DNA from: Halomonas litopenaei | Lineage (GTDB): Bacteria; Pseudomonadota; Gammaproteobacteria; Pseudomonadales; Halomonadaceae | DNA: 64,000 nt | NCBI RefSeq assembly: GCF_003045775.1 | Contig: NZ_PXNS01000001.1 | Coordinates: 620,001 to 684,000, forward strand | Direction: 5' to 3' | Shown: one piece after another, positions 9,148-20,595 of the stretch | Layout: the number at the start of each line of letters is the position of its first letter | Numbering within the stretch: position 1 is the first letter of the stretch | The notes under the pieces: model-generated | Seen by the model: only the letters and a program-made list of their open reading frames with translations | What the model was told of the DNA's origin: nothing | The model's database searches: none | Translations under genes and position numbers: made by a program

Positions 9148-10995
9148 ATGCCTGAGTATCGCTCCCGTACCACCACCGCCGGTCGCAACATGGCCGGCGC
9201 TCGCGCCCTGTGGCGCGCCACCGGCATGAAGGATGGCGACTTCCAGAAGCCGATCATCGCGGTGGCGAACTCCTTCACCCAGTTCGTGCCGGGCCACGTT
9301 CACCTGAAGGACATGGGCCAGCTGGTCGCCCGTGAAATCGAAAAGGCCGGCGGTGTGGCCAAGGAATTCAACACCATCGCCGTGGACGACGGTATCGCCA
9401 TGGGCCACGACGGTATGCTCTATTCGCTGCCGAGCCGCGATCTGATCGCCGACAGCGTGGAGTACATGGTCAACGCCCACTGCGCCGACGCTCTGGTGTG
9501 CATCTCCAACTGCGACAAGATCACGCCTGGAATGTTGATGGCCGCCATGCGCCTCAACGTGCCGGTGATCTTCGTCTCCGGCGGCCCCATGGAAGCCGGC
9601 AAGACCAAGCTGCTGGATCACGGCCTGGACCTGGTGGACGCCATGGTCATGGCCGCCGACGATTCGGTGGACGAGGAAACCCTGAACGAGGTCGAGCGCA
9701 GCGCCTGCCCCACCTGTGGCAGCTGCTCCGGCATGTTCACTGCCAACTCCATGAACTGCCTGACCGAGGCGCTGGGTCTGGCGTTGCCGGGCAACGGCAC
9801 GGTGCTGGCCACCCACGCCGATCGCCGCCGCCTGTTCGAGACGGCGGGCGAGCGCATCGTCGAGCTGGCCAGGCGCTACTACGAAGGTGACGAAGCGCAC
9901 CTGCTGCCCCGTGCCATCGGCTCCAAGGCGGCGTTCAAGAACGCCATGACCCTGGATATCGCCATGGGCGGCTCCACCAACACCATCCTGCACCTGCTGG
10001 CCGCCGCCCAGGAGGCAGGCGTCGACTTCAACATGATGGACATCGACCGGCTGAGCCGCGAAGTCCCTCAGCTGTGCAAGGTGGCGCCCAATACCCAGAA
10101 GTATCACATCGAGGACGTGCACCGGGCCGGCGGCATCATGGCGATCCTCGGCGAGCTGGATCGCGCCGGAGTGCTGGATACCTCGGTGCCCACGGTCTAC
10201 GGCGACAGCCTCAAGCTGGCCCTCGACGAGTGGGACATCATGCGCAATCCGTCGGCGGAGGTGGTCAACTTCTTCAAGGCCGGCCCCGGTGGTATCCCGA
10301 CCCAGACGGCGTTTTCCCAGAGCGCCCGCTGGCCGAGCCTGGACGGTGACCGCGCCACCGGTTGTATCCGCGACTACGAACACGCCTTCTCCAAGGAGGG
10401 CGGGCTCGCCGTGCTGAAGGGCAACATCGCTGAGAACGGCTGTGTGGTGAAGACCGCCGGCGTCGACGACAGCATCCTGGTGTTCGAAGGGCCGGCCCAC
10501 GTGGTCGAGTCTCAGGATCAGGCGGTGGAACATATCCTTGGCGACAAGGTGAAGGAAGGCGACGTGGTGGTGATCCGCTACGAAGGCCCCAAGGGCGGCC
10601 CGGGCATGCAGGAGATGCTCTACCCGACGTCCTATCTCAAGTCCAAGGGGCTGGGCAAGGGCTGCGCCCTGCTCACCGACGGACGCTTTTCCGGCGGCAC
10701 CTCAGGGCTGTCGATCGGCCACGTCTCACCGGAGGCCGCCGCCGGCGGCGCCATCGCTCTGGTGGAAAACGGCGACCGTATCCGCATCGACATCCCCGCT
10801 CGGACCATCAATGTCCTGCTGGACGACGCCGAGCTTGCCGAGCGCCGCCAGCGCCAGCAGGAGCGCGGCAAGGATGCCTGGAAGCCGAGCATTCAGCGTC
10901 TGCGCAAGGTGACTCCTGCGCTGAAGGCCTATGCCTTGTTGGCCACCTCGGCTGACATGGGCGCGGTGCGCGATCTGGAAAAGCTTGACGACTAA
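9148..10995 (+). CDS. ilvD: Dihydroxy-acid dehydratase
   Basis: IlvD removes water from 2,3-dihydroxy-isovalerate and -methylvalerate to give the keto acids of valine and isoleucine synthesis, and carries an iron-sulfur cluster. The 615-aa product has the expected cluster cysteines in CDKITPGM and [18 protein letters not shown], and the [21 protein letters not shown]-terminal signature. Length matches the bacterial family (about 610-620). ATG 9148 has GAGG five bases upstream. It stands alone between the lon tail and a strong hairpin, so it is probably monocistronic. Confidence 0.97.
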   Translation: MPEYRSRTTTAGRNMAGARALWRATGMKDGDFQKPIIAVANSFTQFVPGHVHLKDMGQLVAREIEKAGGVAKEFNTIAVDDGIAMGHDGMLYSLPSRDLIADSVEYMVNAHCADALVCISNCDKITPGMLMAAMRLNVPVIFVSGGPMEAGKTKLLDHGLDLVDAMVMAADDSVDEETLNEVERSACPTCGSCSGMFTANSMNCLTEALGLALPGNGTVLATHADRRRLFETAGERIVELARRYYEGDEAHLLPRAIGSKAAFKNAMTLDIAMGGSTNTILHLLAAAQEAGVDFNMMDIDRLSREVPQLCKVAPNTQKYHIEDVHRAGGIMAILGELDRAGVLDTSVPTVYGDSLKLALDEWDIMRNPSAEVVNFFKAGPGGIPTQTAFSQSARWPSLDGDRATGCIRDYEHAFSKEGGLAVLKGNIAENGCVVKTAGVDDSILVFEGPAHVVESQDQAVEHILGDKVKEGDVVVIRYEGPKGGPGMQEMLYPTSYLKSKGLGKGCALLTDGRFSGGTSGLSIGHVSPEAAAGGAIALVENGDRIRIDIPARTINVLLDDAELAERRQRQQERGKDAWKPSIQRLRKVTPALKAYALLATSADMGAVRDLEKLDD

Positions 10996-11024
10996 TATCT
11001 GCGCTTTTTAGCACAGAGTAGCTC

Positions 11025-11054
11025 GATGAAGGCCGGCATACGCCGGCCTTCATC
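11025..11054 (+). terminator. Terminator hairpin after ilvD
   Basis: A perfect 13-bp stem, GATGAAGGCCGGC (11025-11037) with its complement (11042-11054), encloses a 4-base loop 29 bases past the ilvD stop. Stem strength suggests termination, although the T-tract is weak. Confidence 0.65.
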
Positions 11055-11241
11055 GTTGATGGCGTCCAGCGCTCAGGCGACTCGCTTGAAGAAATGAGCG
11101 ACCGATCAGCGAAATGAAACAGCTTGCGTGTACGCCGGAACTCGATAATTTCCGGGGATTTGGTCATTCTGACGTGACAGGGGATCGACAGATCAAAGAA
11201 GCCCTCGACAAGATGGGCGAGATGCAGGCACGGGGACCGCT

Positions 11242-12333
11242 ATGAAAACACAGACTCTCAATGTGGGCCTGGTGGGTTACGGCATGGCTGCCAAGACCTT
11301 CCATGCCCCCTTGATCCAGGCCGCGCCAGGGCTCGAGCTGACCTCGGTGGTCAGCTCCGACGCCGACAAGGTCTTGCGTGACCTTCCGGACGTGACGGTG
11401 CACGCCAAGCTCAACGAGCTGCTCGAGGTGCGCCACGTTGACCTGATCGTGATTGCTACACCCAACGAGCAGCACTATGCCATGGCCAAGGCGGCTCTTG
11501 CGGCAGGCAAGCACGTGGTGGTGGACAAGCCGATCACTGTGTCGGCCTCGGAGGCGCGTCAGCTCCGCGCCCAGGCGGACCGCTCGGAACTGCTGCTCAG
11601 CGTCTTTCACAATCGTCGCTGGGACTGCGACTTCCTGACGGTGCGCAAGCTTCTGGAGCAGGGCCGGCTGGGGCGAGTGACGTCCTTTACCTCGCGTTTC
11701 GATCGCTATCGACCGGCGGTGAACAACCGCTGGCGAGAGCAGCACAAGCCCGGTGGCGGCATCTGGTACGACCTCGGCCCGCATCTGCTCGATCAGGCCA
11801 TAGAGCTGTTCGGCATGCCTCGGGCAATTCTGCTGGAACTGGCCTCCGCCAGAGACGGCGCCGAGGTGGATGACGACTTTCTGGCGCTGCTCGAGTACGA
11901 CCGCCTCAGGGTGACCCTGCAGGCCAGTTCGCTGGTAGCCGAGCCCAGCCCGCGCTTCGTGGTGCACGGCACCGAGGGCAGCTATTCGATCTACGGGCTC
12001 GACCCCCAGGAAGGCTGGCTCAAGCAGGGACTGATGCCGAGTGAAGACTGGGGCGTCGACGATGCGCCGGGACAACTGACCCTCAACCGGGGCAGCGCCG
12101 AGGAGCCGGACCTGGTCACCGAAGAGTGGCTGTCGGAACCGGGCAATTATCCCGCCTTTTACACTGCCGTCGCTCAGACCCTGCTGCATGGCGACCCGCC
12201 GCCGGTGTCCGGCGAGCAGGCGGTGGACGTGATGACCTTGCTGGAAGCGGGGCTCGACAGCTACCGCCAGGGGCGCTGGGTGCGCCTGAAGGAAGGCAAC
12301 AGCAACCTCCGCCGGCTGCACGCCCGTCGCTGA
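11242..12333 (+). CDS. ydgJ: Gfo/Idh/MocA-family oxidoreductase, YdgJ type
   Basis: A predicted NAD(P)-dependent cytoplasmic oxidoreductase of 363 aa. The N-terminal Rossmann fold reads VGLVGYGMAAKTFHAPLI, followed by DLIVIATPNEQH and GKHVVVDKPITVS, which contains the conserved lysine of the EKP/DKP motif. The C-terminal half has SVFHNRRWDCDFLT, GGGIWYDLGPHLLDQA and YGLDPQE, all of which I recognise from E. coli YdgJ. The physiological substrate of this family is not established. The start ATG 11242 is preceded by GGGGA at eight bases. The gene converges on nudE, with two hairpins between them. Confidence 0.88.
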   Translation: MKTQTLNVGLVGYGMAAKTFHAPLIQAAPGLELTSVVSSDADKVLRDLPDVTVHAKLNELLEVRHVDLIVIATPNEQHYAMAKAALAAGKHVVVDKPITVSASEARQLRAQADRSELLLSVFHNRRWDCDFLTVRKLLEQGRLGRVTSFTSRFDRYRPAVNNRWREQHKPGGGIWYDLGPHLLDQAIELFGMPRAILLELASARDGAEVDDDFLALLEYDRLRVTLQASSLVAEPSPRFVVHGTEGSYSIYGLDPQEGWLKQGLMPSEDWGVDDAPGQLTLNRGSAEEPDLVTEEWLSEPGNYPAFYTAVAQTLLHGDPPPVSGEQAVDVMTLLEAGLDSYRQGRWVRLKEGNSNLRRLHARR

Positions 12334-12360
12334 GGCGAATCAGCCAGGCACGACAAGAGG

Positions 12361-12437
12361 GCCTTGGCCAAGGAAGCTTGGCCAAGGCAAATTCGACCAA
12401 GGCACGTTGACCAGGGGGCCGTCAGGGCCCCCTGGTC
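12361..12437 (+). terminator. Two hairpins between the convergent ydgJ and nudE
   Basis: Hairpin 1 is GCCTTGGCCAAG (12361-12372) with its complement at 12377-12388, loop GAAG. Hairpin 2 is GACCAGGGGGCC (12409-12420) with its complement at 12426-12437, loop GTCAG. Both are perfect 12-bp stems. They lie in the 122-bp gap between genes that end toward each other and probably act in both directions. Confidence 0.7.
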
Positions 12438-12455
12438 GTATTGGTAGGGTGGGTC

Positions 12456-13040
12456 TTACCAAAGTGAGGTATCGGCCTGCTCGCCCTTGAGCTTGTCCCG
12501 GGCGATGTACAGCGCAGCGATGGCGCGGGCCTCGTGGAAGTCCTCCCGGGCGAGCAGCGCGGTTATGCTGTCCAGCGCATGGGTCTCCACCACCAGCGGC
12601 TCCGGCTCATCGCCCTCCAGGCGCTTGGGGTAGAGGTCGCTCGCCAGCATGACCTGCATACGCTGGCGCATATAGTTGGGCGACAGGGAAAGCTCGACCA
12701 GCGGTTCGATACGCCGGGCGCCCACACCACACTCTTCCATCAGCTCGCGGTTGGCGGCGGTGACGATGTCCTCGCCGGGGTCCACGACGCCCTTGGGCAG
12801 GGTCAGTACATAGTCCTCGAAACCGGCGGCGTACTCTCGGATGAGCAGCACATGGTCGGGGTCGGGCATGGCGACGATCATGACCGCGCCGATGCCCTTG
12901 CCGTTGCCAAGCAGCCGTTCGAAGTGACGCTCGGCGCCGTTGGAAAAGCGCAGTTCGAGTTCCTCGACCCGGAACAGACGGCTCTCGGCGACGGTCTTGC
13001 GTGAGAGGATGCGGGGTTTTTCCGGGGAACTGTCGTCCAT
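12456..13040 (-). CDS. nudE: ADP compounds hydrolase NudE
   Basis: NudE hydrolyses ADP-ribose, Ap3A and NADH-type dinucleotides, a housecleaning role in the cytoplasm. The 194-aa product contains a complete Nudix box (GVVDPGED, then AANRELMEECG) and E. coli NudE hallmarks: SRLFRVEELELRFSNG near the N-terminus, LIREYAAG, and DLYPKRLEGDEPEPL near the C-terminus. I chose ATG at 13040 because AGGAG lies about four bases upstream on the minus strand and family similarity begins there. A longer frame to 13178 adds only a repetitive segment. It is divergent from yrfG. Confidence 0.92.
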   Translation of the reverse strand: MDDSSPEKPRILSRKTVAESRLFRVEELELRFSNGAERHFERLLGNGKGIGAVMIVAMPDPDHVLLIREYAAGFEDYVLTLPKGVVDPGEDIVTAANRELMEECGVGARRIEPLVELSLSPNYMRQRMQVMLASDLYPKRLEGDEPEPLVVETHALDSITALLAREDFHEARAIAALYIARDKLKGEQADTSLW

Positions 13041-13075
13041 GGGAGCTCCTGGGCGGTGGGATGGGCTGGTGGATC

Positions 13076-13111
13076 GCGTAATGAATAGCGCAATGACTAG
13101 CGCAATGAACA
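13076..13111. repeat. 12-bp x 3 tandem repeat upstream of nudE
   Basis: Three consecutive near-identical 12-mers, GCGTAATGAATA, GCGCAATGACTA and GCGCAATGAACA, fill 13076-13111 in the 257-bp divergent gap between nudE and yrfG. They lie 36 bases upstream of the nudE start, in its leader or promoter region. Confidence 0.75.
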
Positions 13112-13297
13112 GGGGGCAGGCGGGGTTGGCGGCGTCGCGGGACATCCGCCGTCCGCACCGGGCCGAGACCAGGCGCAAGCGCCCGGGCTGCGAGCCCGAA
13201 TGCCTTTGAGGTACACTAACACGTTACTCAGGTGTCGGCGGACGTTCGCCGGCGCAGTGGAACAAGCATTGAGCTGGTGATGGCTGGAGATGAGGTA

Positions 13298-13978
13298 ATG
13301 CTCGATTGGGACACCATCGATACCGTGCTGCTGGACATGGACGGCACCTTGCTGGACTTGCACTTCGACAGTCATTTCTGGCTGGAGCATCTGCCTCGCC
13401 GCTACGTAGAACTGCACAAGCTGGATGAGGCCACCCAGGAAGTGGTGCGCGCGCGGATCATCCGGGAGCAGGGCACTCTCAACTGGTACAGCCTGGCCTA
13501 CTGGAGCCGCGAGCTCGACGTGGATATCGTCGCGCTCAAGCGCGAGGTCCAGCATCTGATCGGCCTGCGCGGCGATGCTCTGGACTTTCTGGGCTGGCTC
13601 AAGAGCGCCCATCCGCGAGTGGTGCTGGCGACCAACGCCGATCGCGAGAGTCTGGCGCTGAAGCTGCCGCTGACGGGCCTCGACGACTACCTTGACGCCA
13701 TCGTGTCGTCTGCCGATATCGGTGAGCCCAAGGAAGAACAGGCGTTCTGGCATGCGCTCAACGAGATCGAGCCCTTCGACCGCGAGCGGACCCTGTTCAT
13801 CGACGACAACGCGGCGGTGCTCGAAAGCGCCCGCGAGTACGGTATTCGCCATCTGCTGGGGATCCGCCAGCCGGACAGCCGGCGGCCGGAGAAGTCGCTC
13901 AAGGACTTTATCGCGCTGGACCGTTTCGCCGATATCATGCCCTCGGCGCCGCAGACTCCGGAGGCCCCCCGTGGATAG
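13298..13978 (+). CDS. yrfG: HAD-family GMP/IMP nucleotidase YrfG
   Basis: A haloacid dehalogenase-superfamily phosphatase of 226 aa; E. coli YrfG acts on GMP and IMP. Motif I is LLDMDGTLLDL near residue 12, motif II the LATNAD segment, motif III the lysine in GEPKEEQAFWHAL, and motif IV LFIDDNAAVLESA. TLNWYSLAYWSREL and GIRHLLGI closely match YrfG. I chose ATG 13298 (GGAG eight bases upstream), which gives the family length; in-frame ATG 13280 and GTG 13232 are alternatives. It overlaps hslR by eight bases, and yrfG-hslR-hslO is a conserved gammaproteobacterial group. Confidence 0.9.
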   Translation: MLDWDTIDTVLLDMDGTLLDLHFDSHFWLEHLPRRYVELHKLDEATQEVVRARIIREQGTLNWYSLAYWSRELDVDIVALKREVQHLIGLRGDALDFLGWLKSAHPRVVLATNADRESLALKLPLTGLDDYLDAIVSSADIGEPKEEQAFWHALNEIEPFDRERTLFIDDNAAVLESAREYGIRHLLGIRQPDSRRPEKSLKDFIALDRFADIMPSAPQTPEAPRG

Positions 13979-14357
13979 CGTCAGACTCGACAAGTGGCTG
14001 TGGGCGGCACGATTCTTCAAGACCCGCGCCCTGGCCAAGAAGGCCATCGAGGGTGGCAAGGTCGAGGTCGACGGGGCCAGGGCCAAGACCAGCAAGTCGG
14101 TGAGCCCCGGCATGTTGATACGTGCGCCTCAGGGCTGGGATGTGTGGGAGGTCGAGGTGCTCGAGGTCAGCGAGCAGCGTCGTGGGGCGCCGGAGGCGCG
14201 GCGGCTGTACCAGGAGACCGAGCAGAGTCGCGAACGTCGCGAGCGCGAGGCCGATCAGCGCCGCCAGGCCAACGAGGTCTTCAAGCATCCGCTCAAGCGC
14301 CCCGACAAGCGGGCGCGCCGCGATATCAAGCGCTTCCAGCGCGAGGGCGGCTCCTGA
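13971..14357 (+). CDS. hslR: Heat-shock ribosome-associated protein HslR (Hsp15)
   Basis: HslR binds free 50S subunits that still carry nascent chains and helps recycle them. The 128-aa protein has the S4 RNA-binding domain at the N-terminus (VRLDKWLWAARFFKTR, then ALAKKAIEGGKVEVDG), followed by a highly charged Arg/Glu tail. The start is GTG 13971, seven codons after the last in-frame possibility, with GGAGG six bases upstream (13960-13964). It overlaps the yrfG end, so translation is probably coupled, and hslO follows after 96 bases. Confidence 0.93.
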   Translation: MDSVRLDKWLWAARFFKTRALAKKAIEGGKVEVDGARAKTSKSVSPGMLIRAPQGWDVWEVEVLEVSEQRRGAPEARRLYQETEQSRERREREADQRRQANEVFKHPLKRPDKRARRDIKRFQREGGS

Positions 14358-14453
14358 CGGCGCGCGTCGCGCTCATCCCAGCGCCCTCGTCGAACACCCT
14401 TCTTTTCGTCAGACGCGCGCCCGCCGGGGCGCGCCCAGCAGAGATCGTTTTTC

Positions 14454-15329
14454 ATGGCTGATCAGATACAGCGATTCATTATCGATGACACCAACGTCCG
14501 CGGCGAAGTCACCCGCCTGTCCGAGGCCTACGACGAGGTGCTCAAGCGTCACGAGTATCCGGCCGCCGTCAATCGTCAGCTCGGTGAACTGCTGGCGGCG
14601 GTGGCTCTGTTGACCGACACCGTGAAGCTTGACGGCACCATGACCCTCGAGGTGCGCGGCAGTGGTGACGTCTCCCTGATGATGGCGGAGTCCAATCCTG
14701 GCGGTGAGCTTCGCGCCATCGCCCGCCTCGCCGAAGATGCGGCACTGCCCGGCGATGAGGCCGGCTTTCGCGAGCTGGTGGGAGAAGGCCAGATCGTGAT
14801 CACCCTCGACCCCAAGGAAGGGCGCCGCTATCAGGGTATCGTCGGCATCGAGCACGATCGCCTGGCCGGCTGCCTGGAAGCCTACTTCACCCAGTCCGAG
14901 CAGCTGCCCACGCGGCTGTGGCTGGCGGCGGACGGTGTCAGCGCCGGTGGCCTGCTGCTGCAGCGACTGCCCGACGAGTCGCTCAATCAGGATGACGACG
15001 CCTGGGATCGCGCCTATCACTTGGCTGCCACCCTCAGCGAACAGGAATTGCTGGAACTGGATGCGGCAACTTTGCTGGTGCGGCTGTTCCATGAGGAGCC
15101 ATTGCGTACCTTCGAATCCAAGGCGTTGCGTTTTGGTTGTACTTGTTCTCGTTCGCGCATCGCCGGGGGACTGATGTCGCTGGGGCACGAGGAATTGCGT
15201 CAGATCGTCGCGGAGCAAGGTACGATCGAGACCCAGTGTCACTTCTGCAACACCCGCTACGCCTTCACCGCGGCCGATGTCGAAGCCTTGATCGAGGACC
15301 CCAGCGACGGCAGCCCAACGGTGCATTGA
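14454..15329 (+). CDS. hslO: Redox-regulated chaperone Hsp33
   Basis: Hsp33 is a cytoplasmic holdase that is switched on when oxidation releases its zinc ion and forms disulfides. The 291-aa protein begins [22 protein letters not shown], as is typical, and ends with the redox switch: CTC within FGCTCSRSR and CHFC within [10 protein letters not shown]. All four zinc cysteines are present. It lies downstream of hslR, the usual pairing of the two heat-shock genes. The Shine-Dalgarno sequence is weak. Confidence 0.96.
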   Translation: MADQIQRFIIDDTNVRGEVTRLSEAYDEVLKRHEYPAAVNRQLGELLAAVALLTDTVKLDGTMTLEVRGSGDVSLMMAESNPGGELRAIARLAEDAALPGDEAGFRELVGEGQIVITLDPKEGRRYQGIVGIEHDRLAGCLEAYFTQSEQLPTRLWLAADGVSAGGLLLQRLPDESLNQDDDAWDRAYHLAATLSEQELLELDAATLLVRLFHEEPLRTFESKALRFGCTCSRSRIAGGLMSLGHEELRQIVAEQGTIETQCHFCNTRYAFTAADVEALIEDPSDGSPTVH

Positions 15330-15426
15330 GCGGTTGCAGCGTCCAGGCCCGAGCCGTTTCGCTGGCATGAATGGCAGGCTCGAGGTTATCGGGACTGCGG
15401 TGGCGGTTGCAGGTTTGTAGTGGAAT

Positions 15427-15503
15427 GACAGGAAATGCACCAAAAAGGCCGAAATGTTGTAATTAAACTACAATAACGTCTTGAAAAATGGGCATTTCCT
15501 GTC
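15427..15503. promoter_or_regulatory. HexR-like operator nested in a 12-bp inverted repeat upstream of pckA
   Basis: The palindrome TTGTAATTAAACTACAA at 15457-15473 differs by one base from the gammaproteobacterial HexR consensus as I remember it (TGTAATTAAATTACA). It lies at the exact centre (15465) of a perfect 12-bp inverted repeat, GACAGGAAATGC (15427-15438) with GCATTTCCTGTC (15492-15503). HexR responds to KDPG and controls central carbon genes. An upstream position, about -65, would suit activation of gluconeogenesis. RccR, a related RpiR-family regulator, is an alternative. Confidence 0.6.
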
Positions 15504-15523
15504 TCGGGGTTTTTTGCCATAAT
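15495..15523 (+). promoter_or_regulatory. Weak candidate pckA promoter
   Basis: CATAAT at 15518-15523 is a fair -10 element. The -35 region 17 bp upstream (TTTCCT) is poor, which would fit a promoter that depends on an activator bound at the operator just upstream. Confidence 0.35.
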
Positions 15524-15658
15524 CCCCGCCGATCCCGGACGCGTCGTCAGTCGAAGAAGACGGTCGAACCGCGTAGTCGACTCGCCGGATCCCTTGCGCC
15601 GTTCGCCCTGTCGGATGGCGCCAGTCCACGAGAGAGAAGCCGAAGGCCCAGGAATCCT

Positions 15659-17215
15659 ATGACCACCACCACGCAGTCTTCTACCGTTCACGTCAACCTC
15701 AGCACTGCCGAGCTCATCGAGCGTGCGGTGGCCCAGGGCGAGGGCCGACTGGCCTCCCACGGCGCCCTCGTGGTCAAGACGGGTGAACGTACCGGGCGCT
15801 CCCCCAAGGACCGGTTCATCGTCGACGAACCGTCCACCAGTGCCCAGATCGACTGGGGCAGCGTCAACCGTCCCTTCGACGCCGAGCGTTTCGATGCACT
15901 GTGGGAGCGAGTGGAAGGCTACCTGGGCGAGAAGGACAGCTATGTCAGCGAGCTTCACGTGGGCAGCGATCCGACCCACTACCTGCCGGTTCGTGTGACC
16001 ACCGAGACCGCCTGGCACAACCTCTTTGGCCGCACCATGTTCGTGCGTCCCGAGGCCTACAATGCGTCACGCAAGGACGAGTGGGAAATCCAGAATGCCC
16101 CGCACTTCGTGTGTGAGCCGAGCCGTGACGGCACCAACTCCGATGGCTGCGTGATCATCAACTTCGCCAAGCGCCGGGTGCTGATCGCCGGCATGCGTTA
16201 CGCCGGCGAGATGAAGAAGGCCATGTTCTCGGTGCAGAACTTCCTGCTGCCCGAGGCCGACGTGCTGCCCATGCACTGCAGCGCCAACGTCGGCGAAGAC
16301 GGCGAGACCACCCTGTTCTTCGGCCTGTCCGGCACTGGCAAGACCACCCTGTCAGCGGACCCGGGTCGCTACCTGATCGGCGACGACGAGCACGGCTGGG
16401 GCGTCGGTACCGTGTTCAACTTCGAGGGTGGCTGCTACGCCAAGTGCATCGACCTGTCGGAAAAGAACGAGCCGGTCATCTGGAATGCCATCAAGTTCGG
16501 TACCGTGCTCGAGAACGTGGTGCTCAACGATCGTCGTGAGCCGAACTACGCCGACGACAGCCTGACCCAGAATTCCCGCGCCGCCTATCCGCTCGAGCAC
16601 GTCGACAAGCGTGTGGCCGAGAACCGCGCCGGCGAGCCCAACGCCATCGTCTTTCTGACCTGTGACATGAGTGGCGTGCTGCCGCCGGTGTCGGTGCTGT
16701 CCAAGGAGGCCGCCGCCTATCACTTCCTGTCCGGCTACACCGCCAAGGTGGGCTCCACCGAGATGGGCTCTTCCAGCGGTCTGGAAGCGACCTTCTCCAC
16801 CTGCTTCGGTGCGCCGTTCTTCCCGCGCCCGGCCCGCGAGTACGCGGATCTGCTGATCAAGCGCGTGGCCGAGAAGGACGCCCAGGTCTACCTGGTCAAC
16901 ACCGGCTGGACCGGCGGTGCTTACGGCGAGGGCGGCTCACGCTTCTCCATCCCGACCACCCGCGCCATCATCCACGCGATCCAGACCGGCGTGCTGCGTG
17001 ACGTGGAAACCCGCCACATCGACGGCCTGAACCTGTCGGTGCCGGTGTCCGTGCCCGGCGTCGACTCCAGCCTGCTGGACCCGCGTCAGACCTGGGAAGA
17101 CCAGGCGGCCTACGATCGCAAGCGCAGCGAACTGGCAGGCAAGTTTGTAGAGAACTTCAAGAAGTTCGACGGCGTCAGCGACGCCATCGTCAAGGCAGGC
17201 CCGAGCCTGGTCTAG
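15659..17215 (+). CDS. pckA: Phosphoenolpyruvate carboxykinase (ATP)
   Basis: PckA converts oxaloacetate and ATP to phosphoenolpyruvate, the entry step of gluconeogenesis from TCA intermediates. The 518-aa product has the P-loop [11 protein letters not shown] at about residue 222, the second metal/nucleotide motif [19 protein letters not shown], and the substrate-binding [12 protein letters not shown] near the N-terminus. ATG 15659 has AGGA five bases upstream and gives the family length. The gene is monocistronic, with a strong terminator 78 bases downstream and a HexR-like site about 190 bases upstream. Confidence 0.97.
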   Translation: MTTTTQSSTVHVNLSTAELIERAVAQGEGRLASHGALVVKTGERTGRSPKDRFIVDEPSTSAQIDWGSVNRPFDAERFDALWERVEGYLGEKDSYVSELHVGSDPTHYLPVRVTTETAWHNLFGRTMFVRPEAYNASRKDEWEIQNAPHFVCEPSRDGTNSDGCVIINFAKRRVLIAGMRYAGEMKKAMFSVQNFLLPEADVLPMHCSANVGEDGETTLFFGLSGTGKTTLSADPGRYLIGDDEHGWGVGTVFNFEGGCYAKCIDLSEKNEPVIWNAIKFGTVLENVVLNDRREPNYADDSLTQNSRAAYPLEHVDKRVAENRAGEPNAIVFLTCDMSGVLPPVSVLSKEAAAYHFLSGYTAKVGSTEMGSSSGLEATFSTCFGAPFFPRPAREYADLLIKRVAEKDAQVYLVNTGWTGGAYGEGGSRFSIPTTRAIIHAIQTGVLRDVETRHIDGLNLSVPVSVPGVDSSLLDPRQTWEDQAAYDRKRSELAGKFVENFKKFDGVSDAIVKAGPSLV

Positions 17216-17292
17216 GCGGCTCCGGGCCTGGTTTAACCTGCGGGTTGCCAAGGCAGTAAACGACTGAACCTTGCCGCGAGGCAGGGGTCGAG

Positions 17293-17327
17293 AAGAGGAG
17301 AAGGCGATGGCCTTCTCCTCTTTTTTT
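17293..17327 (+). terminator. Rho-independent terminator of pckA
   Basis: A 13-bp stem, AAGAGGAGAAGGC (17293-17305) with its complement (17310-17322), has a four-base loop and runs into a T-tract that ends at 17327. Confidence 0.93.
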
Positions 17328-17450
17328 GCTCTTGTTCCAGCGCCTTGCCGTCGATAGTTGGCGAAGGTCCGGACGGACAGCGACGATTGAGTGTAAGGAA
17401 GGGGAGGGGCAGACCGACCCAGCACAATCCTTGACGCAGGAGACTCTACA

Positions 17451-17948
17451 ATGAAACGACGCAATTTCCTCGCGCTGCTCGGGCTCGGCGGCCTCGCCAG
17501 CATGGTGCCGGCGGTGGCCAATGCCCGCCCGGAGCTGGAGCTTTCGCCAAGTCCCGATATCGAGCCGCTGGAATTGAGCGAGAGCGAGTGGCGTGAGCGC
17601 CTGAGCCCGGCCCAGTACGATGTGCTGCGCGAGGCAGGGACCGAGCCGGCAGGCTCCAGTCCGCTCGACGGCGAGAAGCGTGAAGGCGAATTTCGCTGTG
17701 CCGGTTGTGATCTGTTGTTATTCACCAGCGCCATGAAGTACGACTCCGGCACCGGCTGGCCGAGCTTCTACGAGCACGTGGAGGGCCACCTGCTGACCAG
17801 TGTGGACTACAAGATCCTGTGGCCGCGTACCGAGTACCACTGCGCTCGCTGTGGTGGTCATCAGGGGCACGTGTTCGAGGATGGGCCCGATCCCACCGGT
17901 CTGCGCTGGTGCAACAACGGGGTCGCGCTCAAGTTCGTTCCGGCCTGA
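17451..17948 (+). CDS. msrB: Periplasmic peptide-methionine (R)-S-oxide reductase (Tat substrate)
   Basis: MsrB reduces the R-epimer of methionine sulfoxide in proteins. The 165-aa protein starts with a twin-arginine signal (MKRRNFLALLGLGG, hydrophobic core, then a likely cleavage after ANA near residue 25), so it should act in the periplasm. The domain holds both zinc pairs, CAGC (83, 86) and CARC (131, 134), the YDSGTGWPSF motif, and the catalytic cysteine in LRWCNNGVAL (Cys154; the more usual form is RYCxNSxSL). It is flanked by its own promoter gap after the pckA terminator and by tex. Confidence 0.9.
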   Translation: MKRRNFLALLGLGGLASMVPAVANARPELELSPSPDIEPLELSESEWRERLSPAQYDVLREAGTEPAGSSPLDGEKREGEFRCAGCDLLLFTSAMKYDSGTGWPSFYEHVEGHLLTSVDYKILWPRTEYHCARCGGHQGHVFEDGPDPTGLRWCNNGVALKFVPA

Positions 17949-18055
17949 ACGAAAAGCTGCCCGGGGGATGACGCCGGGCAGCGGGTGGCGGCGGCGCAAA
18001 AGGGCGCTTTGTGATACCTTGGCCGGATCACAGACGTCGTATTGCCAAGGATTTC

Positions 18056-20425
<2,370 letters not shown>

Positions 20426-20449
20426 AACCTGCCAATGGAACGCCATAAT

Positions 20450-20514
20450 CTGTCGACCTTATCCAGCGATCTCGACTGTCGACCTTCGCTGTCGACCGTA
20501 TCTGTCGACTGAAA
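20450..20514. repeat. 13-bp tandem repeat array between tex and gshA
   Basis: CTGTCGAC occurs at 20450, 20476, 20489 and 20502, so spacings are 26, 13 and 13 bases. The 13-mer in the middle (20463-20475) is a degenerate copy, giving five units. Each good copy contains the palindrome GTCGAC. It ends directly at the following hairpin. Confidence 0.8.
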
Positions 20515-20538
20515 CAACGGGCGCCTGAGCGCCCGTTG
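20515..20538 (+). terminator. Hairpin after tex
   Basis: A perfect 10-bp stem, CAACGGGCGC (20515-20524) with GCGCCCGTTG (20529-20538), encloses loop CTGA, 90 bases past the tex stop. There is no T-tract. Confidence 0.5.
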
Positions 20539-20595
20539 CCGTCGCCGCCATTCGAAGCAGGCCCCCGGGCCCTTCCACGACACGGGGTGTTCACC

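Larger units (their letters stand above)
15330..15658. other. pckA upstream region without genes
   Basis: This 329-bp stretch has an AT-rich core around 15439-15490. It holds the HexR-like palindrome and the flanking inverted repeat annotated separately, a possible -10 element at 15518-15523, and an untranslated leader of about 130 bases. An ORF that runs in frame into pckA from 15488 is not credible as coding, since it lacks any family similarity upstream of 15659. Confidence 0.7.

Noticed and set aside
11114-11245. 43-codon ORF that overlaps the ydgJ start as ATGA
   Set aside because: It begins at ATG 11114 and ends in the right place for coupling, but has no ribosome site, low GC at third positions and no recognisable motif. 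It is more likely a leader sequence.
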